Assembly: GCA_934435205.1 (NCBI GenBank)
Contig: CAKSAK010000003.1
Location: 186,001 to 250,000, forward strand
Origin: an uncultured Ruminococcus sp.
GTDB lineage: Bacteria > Bacillota > Clostridia > Oscillospirales > Ruminococcaceae
DNA length: 64,000 bases
Direction: 5' to 3'
Shown here: positions 9,328 to 17,466 of the stretch, piece by piece
How the letters are laid out: each line of letters begins with the position of its first letter
Position numbering within the stretch: the first letter of the stretch is position 1
Program-made: the position numbers and the translations under genes
Notes under the pieces: model-generated
Told to the model about the DNA's origin: nothing
The model's database searches: none
Seen by the model: only the letters and a program-made list of their open reading frames with translations

Positions 9328-10182
9328 ATGGGACAGATAATTGACGGCAAGGCAGTATCAGCCAAGGTCAAGGAAGAAATTAGACTTGAAACAGAAAAGC
9401 TCAAAGAGCAGGGTGTAGAGATAGGCCTTGCAGTGGTCATCGTCGGTGATGACCCTGCTTCACAGGTTTATGTAAGAAACAAGGAAAAGGCTTGCGAAAC
9501 TGTGGGCTTTAATTCATTCAAGTATGCTCTACCAGCTGAAACAACAGAAGAAGAGCTTCTTGATCTTGTTAAAAAGCTCAATGATGACGACAGAGTGGAC
9601 GGAATTCTCGTTCAGCTCCCACTGCCAAAGCACCTTGATGATAAGGTGATAATAAATAACATCAGACCTGACAAGGACGTTGACGCTTTCCACCCTGTAA
9701 ATGTGGGCAAAATTATGATAGGCGATTACAGTTTTCTGCCATGCACACCTGCCGGCGTTATGGAGCTTATCAAGTCAACAGGTACTGACATTGCAGGCAA
9801 GGAGTGCGTAGTAGTCGGAAGAAGCAATATCGTTGGAAAGCCGCAGGCTATGCTGCTTCTTCACAATAACGGCACTGTTACGATCTGCCATTCAAAGACA
9901 AAAAATCTTAAGGAAGTTTGCCATAGAGCAGATATCCTAGTTGCGGCTGTTGGCAGACCAAAGATGATAACCGCTGAATATATCAAGGAGGGCGCAGTAG
10001 TTATCGACGTTGGTATGGACCGTGACGAAAACGGCAAGCTTTGCGGTGACGTTGATTTTGAGGACTGCAAGGATAAGGCTTCATTTATCACACCTGTTCC
10101 GGGCGGAGTTGGTCCTATGACTATTGCCATGCTCATGAGGAACACACTCACAGCAGGCAAGGCTCATCACGGCATAGAATAG
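9328..10182 (+). CDS. folD: Bifunctional methylenetetrahydrofolate dehydrogenase / methenyltetrahydrofolate cyclohydrolase
   Basis: The 284-residue FolD interconverts 5,10-methylene-, 5,10-methenyl- and 10-formyl-tetrahydrofolate, feeding purine and formyl-Met synthesis. Visible motifs are YVRNKEKACETVG (with the catalytic lysine region), DGILVQLPLPKH, the NADP-binding VVGRSNIVGKP and the C-terminal PVPGGVGPMT. The ATG abuts the lgt stop codon with no gap, and its ribosome site GGAGGA lies in the end of lgt, so the two are translationally coupled. A strong promoter for rpsO begins just after it. Confidence 0.97.
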   Translation: MGQIIDGKAVSAKVKEEIRLETEKLKEQGVEIGLAVVIVGDDPASQVYVRNKEKACETVGFNSFKYALPAETTEEELLDLVKKLNDDDRVDGILVQLPLPKHLDDKVIINNIRPDKDVDAFHPVNVGKIMIGDYSFLPCTPAGVMELIKSTGTDIAGKECVVVGRSNIVGKPQAMLLLHNNGTVTICHSKTKNLKEVCHRADILVAAVGRPKMITAEYIKEGAVVIDVGMDRDENGKLCGDVDFEDCKDKASFITPVPGGVGPMTIAMLMRNTLTAGKAHHGIE

Positions 10183-10205
10183 TTGTAAAATTTCTGTTAA
10201 GACTA

Positions 10206-10234
10206 TTTACAATTTGTCCGAAATAATGTATAAT
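10206..10234 (+). promoter_or_regulatory. Strong sigma-A promoter for rpsO
   Basis: TTTACA (10206-10211), 17-base spacer and a consensus TATAAT (10229-10234). Transcription would begin near 10241, giving a structured leader of about 113 bases before rpsO. Confidence 0.8.
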
Positions 10235-10268
10235 ATATGAGTTGCTTACTGCGACATATCCATGCAAC

Positions 10269-10315
10269 AGAATATGGGTCACGCCCGTAAGTGGGAAAGT
10301 TACCTGCCATATTCT
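10269..10315 (+). promoter_or_regulatory. Structured rpsO leader, candidate S15 autoregulatory element
   Basis: A nine-base-pair stem, AGAATATGG (10269-10277) with CCATATTCT (10307-10315), closes an internal region in which GGU...ACC and CCC...GGG can also pair, suggesting a branched structure. Ribosomal protein S15 is known to repress its own mRNA through leader structures that differ between lineages. This element lies wholly in the rpsO 5' UTR, so it is a good candidate, but its class was not identified. Confidence 0.5.
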
Positions 10316-10353
10316 TTTACATCGGAAATATTTTATCGAAAGAGGTACGAAAA

Positions 10354-10620
10354 ATGCTTAGAAAAGACGAAAAGACAGCTGTTATCGAAGCTAACAGAAC
10401 TCACGAAACAGACACAGGTTCACCTGAGGTACAGATCGCTATCCTTACAAAGAGAATCAGCGACCTTACAGAACATCTTAAGACACACAAGAAGGACAAC
10501 CACTCAAGAAGCGGTCTGTTCAAGATGATCGGTAAGAGAAGAAATCTTCTCAACTACCTCAAGAAGAAGGATATCGAAAGATATAGAGCTACTATCGAAA
10601 AGCTGGGTATCCGTAAGTAA
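10354..10620 (+). CDS. rpsO: 30S ribosomal protein S15
   Basis: The 88-residue product is the normal size for S15 and has its signature (DTGSPEVQIA, ISDLTEHL, HKKDNHSRSGL, RRNLLNYL). S15 binds the central domain of 16S rRNA and nucleates the 30S platform. The ATG at 10354 matches the conserved N-terminus MLRKDEK; an in-frame GTG at 10291 would add 21 unrelated residues and is rejected. It lies upstream of pnp, the widespread rpsO-pnp arrangement, with a terminator-like hairpin and a second long hairpin between them. Confidence 0.97.
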   Translation: MLRKDEKTAVIEANRTHETDTGSPEVQIAILTKRISDLTEHLKTHKKDNHSRSGLFKMIGKRRNLLNYLKKKDIERYRATIEKLGIRK

Positions 10621-10636
10621 TCATGTAACTGACATC

Positions 10637-10670
10637 AAGGCAGAGGCATTTATTGCCACTGCCTTTTGGT
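10637..10670 (+). terminator. Terminator-like hairpin after rpsO
   Basis: AAGGCAG (10637-10643) pairs with CTGCCTT (10659-10665), with GGCA...TGCC extending the stem inward. The U-run after it is short (TTTTGGTGTTT), so readthrough into pnp is likely. Confidence 0.55.
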
Positions 10671-10686
10671 GTTTATTTGAACTGTT

Positions 10687-10758
10687 GGTGAAAGGTAACT
10701 TAGCATTAAACAGAATGTATGAAGCTCGTATGTCCTGTTTATTGCTAATGCTTTCACC
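10687..10758 (+). promoter_or_regulatory. Long hairpin in the rpsO-pnp intergenic region
   Basis: GGTGAAAG (10687-10694) pairs with CTTTCACC (10751-10758). Inside, 10701-10713 pairs with 10735-10747 at 12 of 13 positions around a 21-base loop. There is no U-tract after it, so it is not a terminator. In E. coli and Streptomyces an rpsO-pnp intergenic stem-loop is cut by RNase III and lets PNPase control its own mRNA. The position here suggests the same role. Confidence 0.65.
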
Positions 10759-10797
10759 ATACAGAAAAAACTAAATTTCTAAAATGGAGGAAAGACA

Positions 10798-12912
10798 ATG
10801 TTTGAGAATTTCAAAACTTTTGAAACGACATATGCAGGCAGACCTGTAGTAGTTGAAACAGGTAAGACCTGCGGACTTGCTAACGGCTCTTGCTGGGTAA
10901 GATACGGTGAAACGGTTGTAATGGCTAACGTTACAGCTTCCGCAAAGCCAAGAGAGGGTGTTGACTTTTTCCCGCTTTCAGTTGACTTTGAGGAGAAAAT
11001 GTATGCAGTAGGCAGAATACCAGGTTCTTTCACAAAGAGAGAAGGCAAGGCTTCTGACAAGGCTATCCTCGCATCAAGATGTGTTGACAGACCTATCAGA
11101 CCTCTTTTCCCAAAGGATATGAGAAATGACGTTTCAGTTGTTATGACAGTTCTTTCTGTTGACCCTGACAACTCACCTGAGATCACAGGTATGATAGCTA
11201 CATCTATCGCACTTTCCATCTCTGATATCCCTTGGAATGGTCCTGTTGCTTCTATCAATGTTGGTTATGTTGACGGTGAACTCGTTCTTAACCCAACTCT
11301 TGAGCAGAGAGCTAAGAACAGACTTAACCTTACAGTTGCAGGCTCTGCTGAAAAGATCGTTATGATCGAGGCAGGTGCAGACCAGATCCCTGATGACCTT
11401 ATGCTCAAGGCTATCATGACAGGTCATGAAGAGATCAAGAAAATGGTAGCTTTCATCAACGATATCAAGGCTCAGATCGGTAAACCTAAGTTTGAGTTCG
11501 AGTCCATGGAAGTTGACCACGATCTGTTTGACGCTGTTGAAGCAATGGTAGGCGAGCAGGTAAAGGTCGCTCTTGATACTGACGATAAGAATGTAAGAGA
11601 CGCAAGACTTCAGCCAATAATCGACGCTGTTCACGAGAAGTTCGACGAGCAGTGCGAGGATAACACAGCTGTTCTTGACGAAGTTATGTATAAGCTCCAG
11701 AAAAAGATAGTAAGAAACTGGCTCTATGAGGGCAAGCGTGTTGACGGCAGAGGTATCGACGAGATAAGACCACTTGCCGCTGAAGTTGGCGTTCTCCCAA
11801 GAGTACACGGTTCAGGTATCTTCACAAGAGGTCAGACACAGGTAATGACTATCGCAACACTTGGCCCTGTTTCAGATGCTCAGAAACTTGACGGTATCGA
11901 TGAAGAAACTTCCAAGAGATATATGCATCAGTACAATTTCCCTTCATACTCTGTAGGCGAAACAAGACCTTCAAGAGGTCCTGGAAGAAGAGAGATCGGT
12001 CACGGCGCACTTGCTGAGAGAGCGCTCGTTCCTGTTATTCCTTCTGTTGAGGAGTTCCCATATGCTATCAGATGCGTATCCGAGGTACTTTCTTCAAATG
12101 GCTCTACATCACAGGGTTCTATCTGTGGCTCAACGCTTGCTCTTATGGACGCAGGTGTTCCTATCAAAGAGCCTGTTGCTGGTATCTCATGTGGTCTTAT
12201 CACTAAGGAAGACGGTAGCTGGATGACAATGGTCGACATTCAGGGCCTTGAGGACTTCTATGGTGATATGGACTTTAAGGTAGGCGGTACCAAGAACGGT
12301 ATAACAGCTATTCAGGTAGATATCAAGGTTGACGGTCTTACACCTGAGATAATCGCAAGCGCTTTTGAAAAGACAAGAAAAGCAAGAATGTATATTCTTG
12401 ATGAGATAATGCTCAAGGCTATCCCTGCTCCTCGTGCTGAGGTAAGCAAGTGGGCACCTAAGATGCTTACAACTAAGGTTCCTGTTGATAAGATAAGAGA
12501 AGTTATTGGCTCAGGCGGAAAGGTCATCCAGAAGATCTCTGCAGAGTGTGATGTTAAGATCGATATTTCTGAGGACGGCAGCGTATTCGTTTCTGGTATC
12601 GACAAGGAAAAGGCTGAACAGGCAATCAATATTATCAATACTATCGCTAATGACCCTGAGATAGGTGCTATTTACAGAGGTAAGGTAGTAAAGATCATGA
12701 ACTTTGGTGCTTTCGTTGAGATAGCTCCTGGTAAGGATGGTCTGGTACACATTTCTAAGCTTGACAAGTCAAGAGTAGAAAAGGTCGAGGACGTTGTTTC
12801 TGTTGGCGACGAGATCGTTGTTAAGGTAATGGAGATCGACGATCAGGGCAGGATCAATCTTTCAAGAAAAGACGCTCTTGCTGATATCGAAGCTAAGAAG
12901 AACGCTAAGTAA
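10798..12912 (+). CDS. pnp: Polyribonucleotide nucleotidyltransferase (PNPase)
   Basis: PNPase is a phosphorolytic 3'-5' exoribonuclease and a core RNA-decay enzyme. The 704-residue protein shows the standard order: two RNase PH domains joined by an alpha-helical domain, then a KH domain (about 554-615, GSGGKVIQKI) and an S1 domain (about 622-690, GKVVKIMNFGAFVEI). Motifs of the second PH domain are present (GVLPRVHGSGIFTRGQTQ). GGAGGAAAG lies six bases before the ATG. Codon usage favours CTT, GCT and GAC as in highly expressed genes. It is preceded by a long hairpin and followed by an intrinsic terminator. Confidence 0.98.
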   Translation: MFENFKTFETTYAGRPVVVETGKTCGLANGSCWVRYGETVVMANVTASAKPREGVDFFPLSVDFEEKMYAVGRIPGSFTKREGKASDKAILASRCVDRPIRPLFPKDMRNDVSVVMTVLSVDPDNSPEITGMIATSIALSISDIPWNGPVASINVGYVDGELVLNPTLEQRAKNRLNLTVAGSAEKIVMIEAGADQIPDDLMLKAIMTGHEEIKKMVAFINDIKAQIGKPKFEFESMEVDHDLFDAVEAMVGEQVKVALDTDDKNVRDARLQPIIDAVHEKFDEQCEDNTAVLDEVMYKLQKKIVRNWLYEGKRVDGRGIDEIRPLAAEVGVLPRVHGSGIFTRGQTQVMTIATLGPVSDAQKLDGIDEETSKRYMHQYNFPSYSVGETRPSRGPGRREIGHGALAERALVPVIPSVEEFPYAIRCVSEVLSSNGSTSQGSICGSTLALMDAGVPIKEPVAGISCGLITKEDGSWMTMVDIQGLEDFYGDMDFKVGGTKNGITAIQVDIKVDGLTPEIIASAFEKTRKARMYILDEIMLKAIPAPRAEVSKWAPKMLTTKVPVDKIREVIGSGGKVIQKISAECDVKIDISEDGSVFVSGIDKEKAEQAINIINTIANDPEIGAIYRGKVVKIMNFGAFVEIAPGKDGLVHISKLDKSRVEKVEDVVSVGDEIVVKVMEIDDQGRINLSRKDALADIEAKKNAK

Positions 12913-12923
12913 TAAGTTTTTAA

Positions 12924-12957
12924 GAGCGGGCGGCTATGTGCTGTCCGCTTTTTTTTG
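12924..12957 (+). terminator. Intrinsic terminator of rpsO-pnp
   Basis: AGCGGGCGGC (12924-12933) pairs with GCTGTCCGCT (12940-12949), including two G-U pairs, and is followed by TTTTTTT. Confidence 0.85.
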
Positions 12958-12982
12958 TTGCTTTTTTTTGTTGACAAATTTG

Positions 12983-13011
12983 TTGACAAAAAAGAAGAAG
13001 TATGTTAGTAT
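12983..13011 (+). promoter_or_regulatory. Promoter of the first zinc-ribbon gene
   Basis: TTGACA (12983-12988), 17 bases, TAGTAT (13006-13011). A second TTGACA lies 12 bases upstream at 12971-12976. The -10 region shares TATGTTAG-ATAAAAGTA with the promoter of the neighbouring paralogue. Confidence 0.75.
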
Positions 13012-13043
13012 AAAAGTAATAAATTTTTATAGGGGGTATCTGT

Positions 13044-13778
13044 ATGAGGTGTACAGTATGCGGGTGCGATATTCTGCCTAACAGCATTTGCTGTCAGAAT
13101 TGTGGCACAAGAGTTATTGAAATGACAGGGGTAAATTCGGCTCAGCCGAGGTATGGAAATAGTTTCAATAATAGCTTTAACAACAGCTTTGATAATGGCT
13201 TTAACAGCAATGTGAGGGCAGCGGGAAAGAATATGTCTATAGGCAAAAAGGTGCTTATCCTTTTGCTTGCACTGTTCATAGGTGCTGCTGTCGGTTTTAG
13301 TTATTGGTATTTTCACAATGTTTCTACGCATACCATTAGGGAAGAGAATTTCAGCGTTGAACTGCCAAGGTCACTTGAAAAGGCAACCACAATAGACTAT
13401 GCGGCACAGAGCAGTGATGGAACTGTAAAAGCCAACGGAAAGTACGCTGATATTGATAGCGATTTTCAGTATATGATCCTTGATTACTCTTCACTTGCTG
13501 GCGAAACAACGAATATTCTTACTGAGGAACTGTTTGTCACCTACATGAAGGGCAATCTGAAAAGTCAGTTTGGAAGCAGCTACAAAGAAGTGTATGCTGA
13601 TGGTAACAAGCTTAAAATGACCTATCGTGCAAAAACGGGCGACGAAGTTTATAACTACGCTTTATGCAAAAAGTCAGGTTATAAATATTATTGGTTTGTT
13701 TTTGGCTGTAAGGCTGATGAAAAGGATTTCTATGACCCGAAATTTGAAAAGTGGGCAAGCACTATACATATCAATTAA
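13044..13778 (+). CDS. Zinc-ribbon, single-pass membrane protein (paralogue A)
   Basis: The 244-residue protein starts with a zinc ribbon of two Cys pairs (CTVCG, CQNCG, about residues 3-21). An Asn/Ser/Phe low-complexity linker follows (about 39-56), then one transmembrane helix (about 70-90) and an extracytoplasmic domain of ~145 residues. The ribbon would face the cytosol. This layout recurs in Clostridia but no function is established, and the C-terminal domain was not recognised. The ATG at 13044 follows GGGGG at 13032-13036. The next gene is a paralogue with the same architecture and promoter; each appears to be a separate transcription unit. Confidence 0.85.
   Translation: MRCTVCGCDILPNSICCQNCGTRVIEMTGVNSAQPRYGNSFNNSFNNSFDNGFNSNVRAAGKNMSIGKKVLILLLALFIGAAVGFSYWYFHNVSTHTIREENFSVELPRSLEKATTIDYAAQSSDGTVKANGKYADIDSDFQYMILDYSSLAGETTNILTEELFVTYMKGNLKSQFGSSYKEVYADGNKLKMTYRAKTGDEVYNYALCKKSGYKYYWFVFGCKADEKDFYDPKFEKWASTIHIN
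13158..13205 (+). repeat. Four tandem 12-bp units inside the zinc-ribbon gene
   Basis: Four in-frame units of 12 bases (13158-13169, 13170-13181, 13182-13193, 13194-13205) follow AAyrGyTTyrAy. They encode NSFN, NSFN, NSFD and NGFN, the low-complexity linker between the zinc ribbon and the membrane helix. Copy number could vary by slippage. Confidence 0.8.
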
Positions 13779-13810
13779 TACAAAATTTATAAAGTCGATT
13801 TGTTAAATTA

Positions 13811-13839
13811 TTGACATAATAAACAGCATATGTTAGAAT
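13811..13839 (+). promoter_or_regulatory. Promoter of the second zinc-ribbon gene
   Basis: TTGACA (13811-13816), 17 bases, TAGAAT (13834-13839), preceded by CATATGT and followed by AAAAGTATAAA, closely matching the promoter at 12983-13011. Confidence 0.75.
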
Positions 13840-13871
13840 AAAAGTATAAATTATATGAGGGAGAATAGAAT

Positions 13872-14714
13872 ATGAAATGTCCTATTTGTTCGGCAAAAAT
13901 CGGTGAAACTGACGCTTTTTGTCCTAATTGTGGGTCGGCTGTGAAGTCTGAAACAAGCGGTTATATGGATTCTATAGACACATCAAACCTTGGTGAGAAT
14001 GCTGGCTTCGGCAAACGCAACACTACGGGTGCGCAGCCTGTGAATGCAGTTTCTCAGCAGAATTATGCTCAGGGTCAGCAGTCTTATGGTCAGCCACAGA
14101 ACGGCTACGCTCAGCAGAGTTATCCGCCTCCGCAGAATGGCAATGCTCAAACTCCATACGGCAGTGCATATGAGCCTTACAAGATAGCGCCGGTTACATC
14201 TGCTAAAAAGGGCATACCAAAGCCCTTGATGTCAGTTCTTGTGTTTATCCTTGCGTTCTTGGTGGCTTTTGGTGTGAGATATTTTTACAAGAACACAGCT
14301 ACGAAAACATTGCAGGGTACAGGCTATACAATGACCGCTCCTGCGGATATTGAGAAATCTAGCAGCACAAATCTGTATGCCCTTGATAACTTCTCCAACA
14401 ATGAGGTGGGCATAAACGCTGTTAAGCTTTCATATTCTGATATTGCACTTTATGGCTATGGCAAGGGCGAGTCTGCATCGGATATCTTCGATTTTATTCT
14501 TGAAAACGGCACAACTACTTTAAAAATAACAGGTAAAGATTCAAAATATATTTATTATACTCAGAGCATAGGAGATAAACATTATTACGGCATGAGTTCT
14601 GTAACTGAGGGCAACGGTGGCTACTACATTTTTGATTTTCTCTGCGAGCAGAAAAATAAGTCAAAATATGAAGATAAGTTCAAGGATTGGGCTGCTTCAG
14701 TTGAGATAAAGTAA
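13872..14714 (+). CDS. Zinc-ribbon, single-pass membrane protein (paralogue B)
   Basis: The 280-residue protein repeats the architecture of the gene before it: a zinc ribbon (CPICS, CPNCG), a long Gln/Tyr/Pro/Gly-rich linker (about 58-100), a transmembrane helix (about 117-138), and an extracytoplasmic domain starting around TLQGTGYTMTAP. The linker is unlike paralogue A in composition, but both are prion-like low-complexity regions. The outer domains share a similar ending (paralogue A: FEKWASTIHI; this protein: FKDWAASVEI), which supports duplication. Function unknown; sensing or scaffolding at the membrane is only a guess. It is followed by a clean terminator. Confidence 0.85.
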   Translation: MKCPICSAKIGETDAFCPNCGSAVKSETSGYMDSIDTSNLGENAGFGKRNTTGAQPVNAVSQQNYAQGQQSYGQPQNGYAQQSYPPPQNGNAQTPYGSAYEPYKIAPVTSAKKGIPKPLMSVLVFILAFLVAFGVRYFYKNTATKTLQGTGYTMTAPADIEKSSSTNLYALDNFSNNEVGINAVKLSYSDIALYGYGKGESASDIFDFILENGTTTLKITGKDSKYIYYTQSIGDKHYYGMSSVTEGNGGYYIFDFLCEQKNKSKYEDKFKDWAASVEIK

Positions 14715-14721
14715 ATAATTC

Positions 14722-14748
14722 AAGCTGTCCTTCGGGGCAGCTTTTTTT
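14722..14748 (+). terminator. Intrinsic terminator with UUCG loop
   Basis: AGCTGTCC (14723-14730), a TTCG tetraloop and GGGCAGCT (14735-14742), followed by seven T residues. Confidence 0.9.
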
Positions 14749-14764
14749 GTTTTGCATAAAATTC

Positions 14765-14793
14765 TTGCTTTTTTCGTCAAAAAGGTGTAAAAT
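14765..14793 (+). promoter_or_regulatory. Promoter upstream of the recD2 operon
   Basis: TTGCTT (14765-14770), 17 bases, TAAAAT (14788-14793). It sits just after the preceding terminator and about 65 bases before the first gene. Confidence 0.55.
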
Positions 14794-14857
14794 AAATCAT
14801 ATGACACAAAATTTGCTTTCTGCATAAAATGTACTAATAATATGCGGAGGTGATCTT

Positions 14858-15202
14858 GTGCTGAATTTTATACTTGTTCTGGCTTTGGCAATGGCAGTTG
14901 TGATTTGGTTTTGTGTGAAATGGTATAGGGTGCGAAATGTTGGCAAGCGTGGCGGATATTTGCTTATACCATGCAATAAGAATACCCATGAGCTTGAACA
15001 TATAGTAAAAAGCTGTTATTGGGAGGAATTTTTTCAGCCTGAATATTACGGCAGAGAAATAATCCTCGTTCAACTTGATAAAAGCGAGATTAATTATGTT
15101 TCAAAACGTTTGGAGCAGGATTATAGCATCGTTCACTGTGTTGATATAACTGAGCTTGCAGATTTTATCAAACGCAGAGAGCTGAAATGCCATGAAAAAT
15201 AG
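14858..15202 (+). CDS. Small membrane-anchored protein of unknown function
   Basis: The 114-residue product has one N-terminal transmembrane helix (about residues 3-20), a basic stop-transfer segment (KWYRVRNVGKRGG) and a soluble domain of about 90 residues that should be cytosolic. The start is GTG, chosen because CGGAGGTGAT at 14845-14854 sits just upstream. It precedes recD2 by 17 bases and so probably shares its transcript. I recognise no family; the soluble part (YLLIPC..., IILVQLDKSE) might be an alpha/beta fold. Confidence 0.7.
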   Translation: MLNFILVLALAMAVVIWFCVKWYRVRNVGKRGGYLLIPCNKNTHELEHIVKSCYWEEFFQPEYYGREIILVQLDKSEINYVSKRLEQDYSIVHCVDITELADFIKRRELKCHEK

Positions 15203-15219
15203 ATCATTCGGAGAATAAT

Positions 15220-17466
15220 ATGGAAGATTTAAAGACCCTCAAGGGTGAGGTTGACAGCATAATATTTAAAAGTGAGGACACAGGCTTCTGTGTGCTTATG
15301 CTTAACTGTGACAATGACCTTATCACAGTTGTTGGCGAAATGGGCGACGTTGAGGAGGGCGAAGATCTCGTTGTAACAGGTGAGTTCACTTCACATCAGA
15401 AGTTCGGCGAACAGTTCAAGGTGCATATCTTTGAGCGTTCTTTGCCTACTACCTCTGCGGCGATACAGCGTTATCTTGCAAGCGGAGCTATATCAGGCGT
15501 AGGACCTGTGCTTGCAAAAAAGCTTGTGAACAAGTTCGGTGATGAAACCCTTGACATAATAGAAAACACGCCAGACAGGCTCACAGAGATAGACGGTATA
15601 ACCGTGAAAAAAGCGGAAAAAATATCTCAGGAGTTCAAAACCACTTTTGCCGCAAGGTCGCTTATGTCATATCTTAACAAATTCGAGATAGAAACTTCTT
15701 ACGGCATAAAGGCGTGGAAGCGTTGGGGCAACACTGCCGAACAGATCATAAAGTCAAACCCTTATGTGCTTTGCACTCAGGGCGTTGATCTGTCATTTTC
15801 CCGTGCGGACGCAGTTGCCGCAAAGTCTGATATCCCTGCTGACAGTGAGTGCAGGATAAAGGCTGGAATTACATATATCCTAAGACAAAACGCTGACCAA
15901 GGTCATACCTGCCTGCCTTTAGACAGTATTGTGAAAACAGCGGTGAGTTATCTTGAAGTTGATGAAAAGCTTATAAAAAAAGTAATCGAGGATGAAACTG
16001 AGGAGGAAAATCTCTACTATTATGATAAGCAGGGCAGACGTTTTGTTATGCTTGCAGATTTTTACAAAGCTGAGGACTACATAGCAAGGCGACTTGCCAT
16101 AATGCGGCAGATCTCTTATGACAATAAGATAGACTTTTCCGAAGTAATTGACCTTGAAGAAGAAAATAATGGCATACACTATGAGAAAATACAGCGTGAA
16201 GCCATAAATCTTGCACTGTCAAAGGGCTTTCTTGTGCTGACGGGAGGACCAGGTACAGGAAAGACCACCACGCTCAACGCTATAATTTCTCTTTATCAGC
16301 AGCAAGGGCTTAACGTTATGATATGCGCACCAACAGGCAGAGCAGCAAAGAGGCTTTCCGATCTTACGGGATTTGACGCAAAAACTATCCACAGGCTTCT
16401 TGAAGTGAAGCATACAAGCGGTGACACACTTGCGTTTATACATGATGAAAACAATCTTCTTGATTGTGACGCTTTGATAATCGACGAGATGTCCATGGTG
16501 GATTCCTGCCTTTTTGAAGCCGTTTTGAGAGCCATAAGCGTTACCTGCAAGCTTGTTCTTGTGGGGGACAGCGACCAGCTACCGTCAGTAGGTGCAGGAA
16601 ATGTGTTAAAGGATATTATTGACAGCGGAGTAATGTCTGTTGTAACACTAAAAGAGATCTTCAGACAGGCACAGGAGTCTGAAATTGTCATGAACGCCCA
16701 TAAGATAGTAAACGGCGAGCATATTGACCTTGCCAGCAAGGACAAGGACTTTTTTTTCATGCAGCGGCTTGAATATGGAGAGCTTCAGGATCTTGTGGTG
16801 GAGCTTTGCAAAACAAGGCTGCCAAAAGCCTACGATTACTCGCCCATAGACGACATTCAAGTGCTTTCGCCTACACGTAAAGGTCCTGCGGGTACTGTGG
16901 AGCTAAACAAGCGTCTACAGCAGGAGCTTAATCCTCCAGCCGCAGGAAAATCAGAGGTCAAGACCCCTGTTTATACTTTCAGAAAAGGTGACAAGGTCAT
17001 GCAGACCAAGAATGATTATGACATTCTTTGGAAAAAGTATATAACCGAGGATAAGACCGAAAGTGGCGCAGGCATTTTTAATGGCGATATAGGCATAATA
17101 ATTGCAGTGAACAAGATACTTAAAACTGTGACTATTGATTTTGAGGGCAGAATAGCTGTCTATGACAAGCAAATGCTGGATAATCTGGAGCTTGCCTATG
17201 CCATAACAGTGCATAAAAGCCAAGGTTCTGAGTTTGATGTTGTCATTCTCACTGTATTCGGTGGATTTGACAAGCTTTATTACAGAAATCTGCTTTATAC
17301 GGCGGTAACAAGAGCCAAAAGAATGCTTATAATAGTAGGTTCGAAAAAGCGTGTTGATTTTATGATAGATAATAATAAACGTACTTTGAGGTATACTGCG
17401 CTTAAAAATATGCTAATGGAGCTTGTGGAGGGTGATGACAGTGGTCAGCAGACGCTTGATATATAA
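15220..17466 (+). CDS. recD2: ATP-dependent RecD2-like DNA helicase
   Basis: The 748-residue protein is a superfamily 1B 5'-3' helicase. It has the long N-terminal region with an OB-like segment and helix-hairpin-helix repeats (SGVGPVLAKKL, ITVKKAEKI) that separates RecD2 from RecBCD-type RecD. Walker A GGPGTGKT lies near residue 342 and the Walker B region IIDEMSMVD near 418. The C-terminal UvrD-like part contains AYAITVHKSQGSEF and YTAVTRAK. RecD2 acts without RecBC in Firmicutes, in replication-fork maintenance and recombination. GGAG precedes the ATG. comF overlaps its 3' end. Confidence 0.96.
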   Translation: MEDLKTLKGEVDSIIFKSEDTGFCVLMLNCDNDLITVVGEMGDVEEGEDLVVTGEFTSHQKFGEQFKVHIFERSLPTTSAAIQRYLASGAISGVGPVLAKKLVNKFGDETLDIIENTPDRLTEIDGITVKKAEKISQEFKTTFAARSLMSYLNKFEIETSYGIKAWKRWGNTAEQIIKSNPYVLCTQGVDLSFSRADAVAAKSDIPADSECRIKAGITYILRQNADQGHTCLPLDSIVKTAVSYLEVDEKLIKKVIEDETEEENLYYYDKQGRRFVMLADFYKAEDYIARRLAIMRQISYDNKIDFSEVIDLEEENNGIHYEKIQREAINLALSKGFLVLTGGPGTGKTTTLNAIISLYQQQGLNVMICAPTGRAAKRLSDLTGFDAKTIHRLLEVKHTSGDTLAFIHDENNLLDCDALIIDEMSMVDSCLFEAVLRAISVTCKLVLVGDSDQLPSVGAGNVLKDIIDSGVMSVVTLKEIFRQAQESEIVMNAHKIVNGEHIDLASKDKDFFFMQRLEYGELQDLVVELCKTRLPKAYDYSPIDDIQVLSPTRKGPAGTVELNKRLQQELNPPAAGKSEVKTPVYTFRKGDKVMQTKNDYDILWKKYITEDKTESGAGIFNGDIGIIIAVNKILKTVTIDFEGRIAVYDKQMLDNLELAYAITVHKSQGSEFDVVILTVFGGFDKLYYRNLLYTAVTRAKRMLIIVGSKKRVDFMIDNNKRTLRYTALKNMLMELVEGDDSGQQTLDI

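Noticed and set aside
11173..11808. A 211-codon minus-strand ORF inside pnp
   Set aside because: pnp is unambiguous on the plus strand, and the antisense product shows no domain or start signal.
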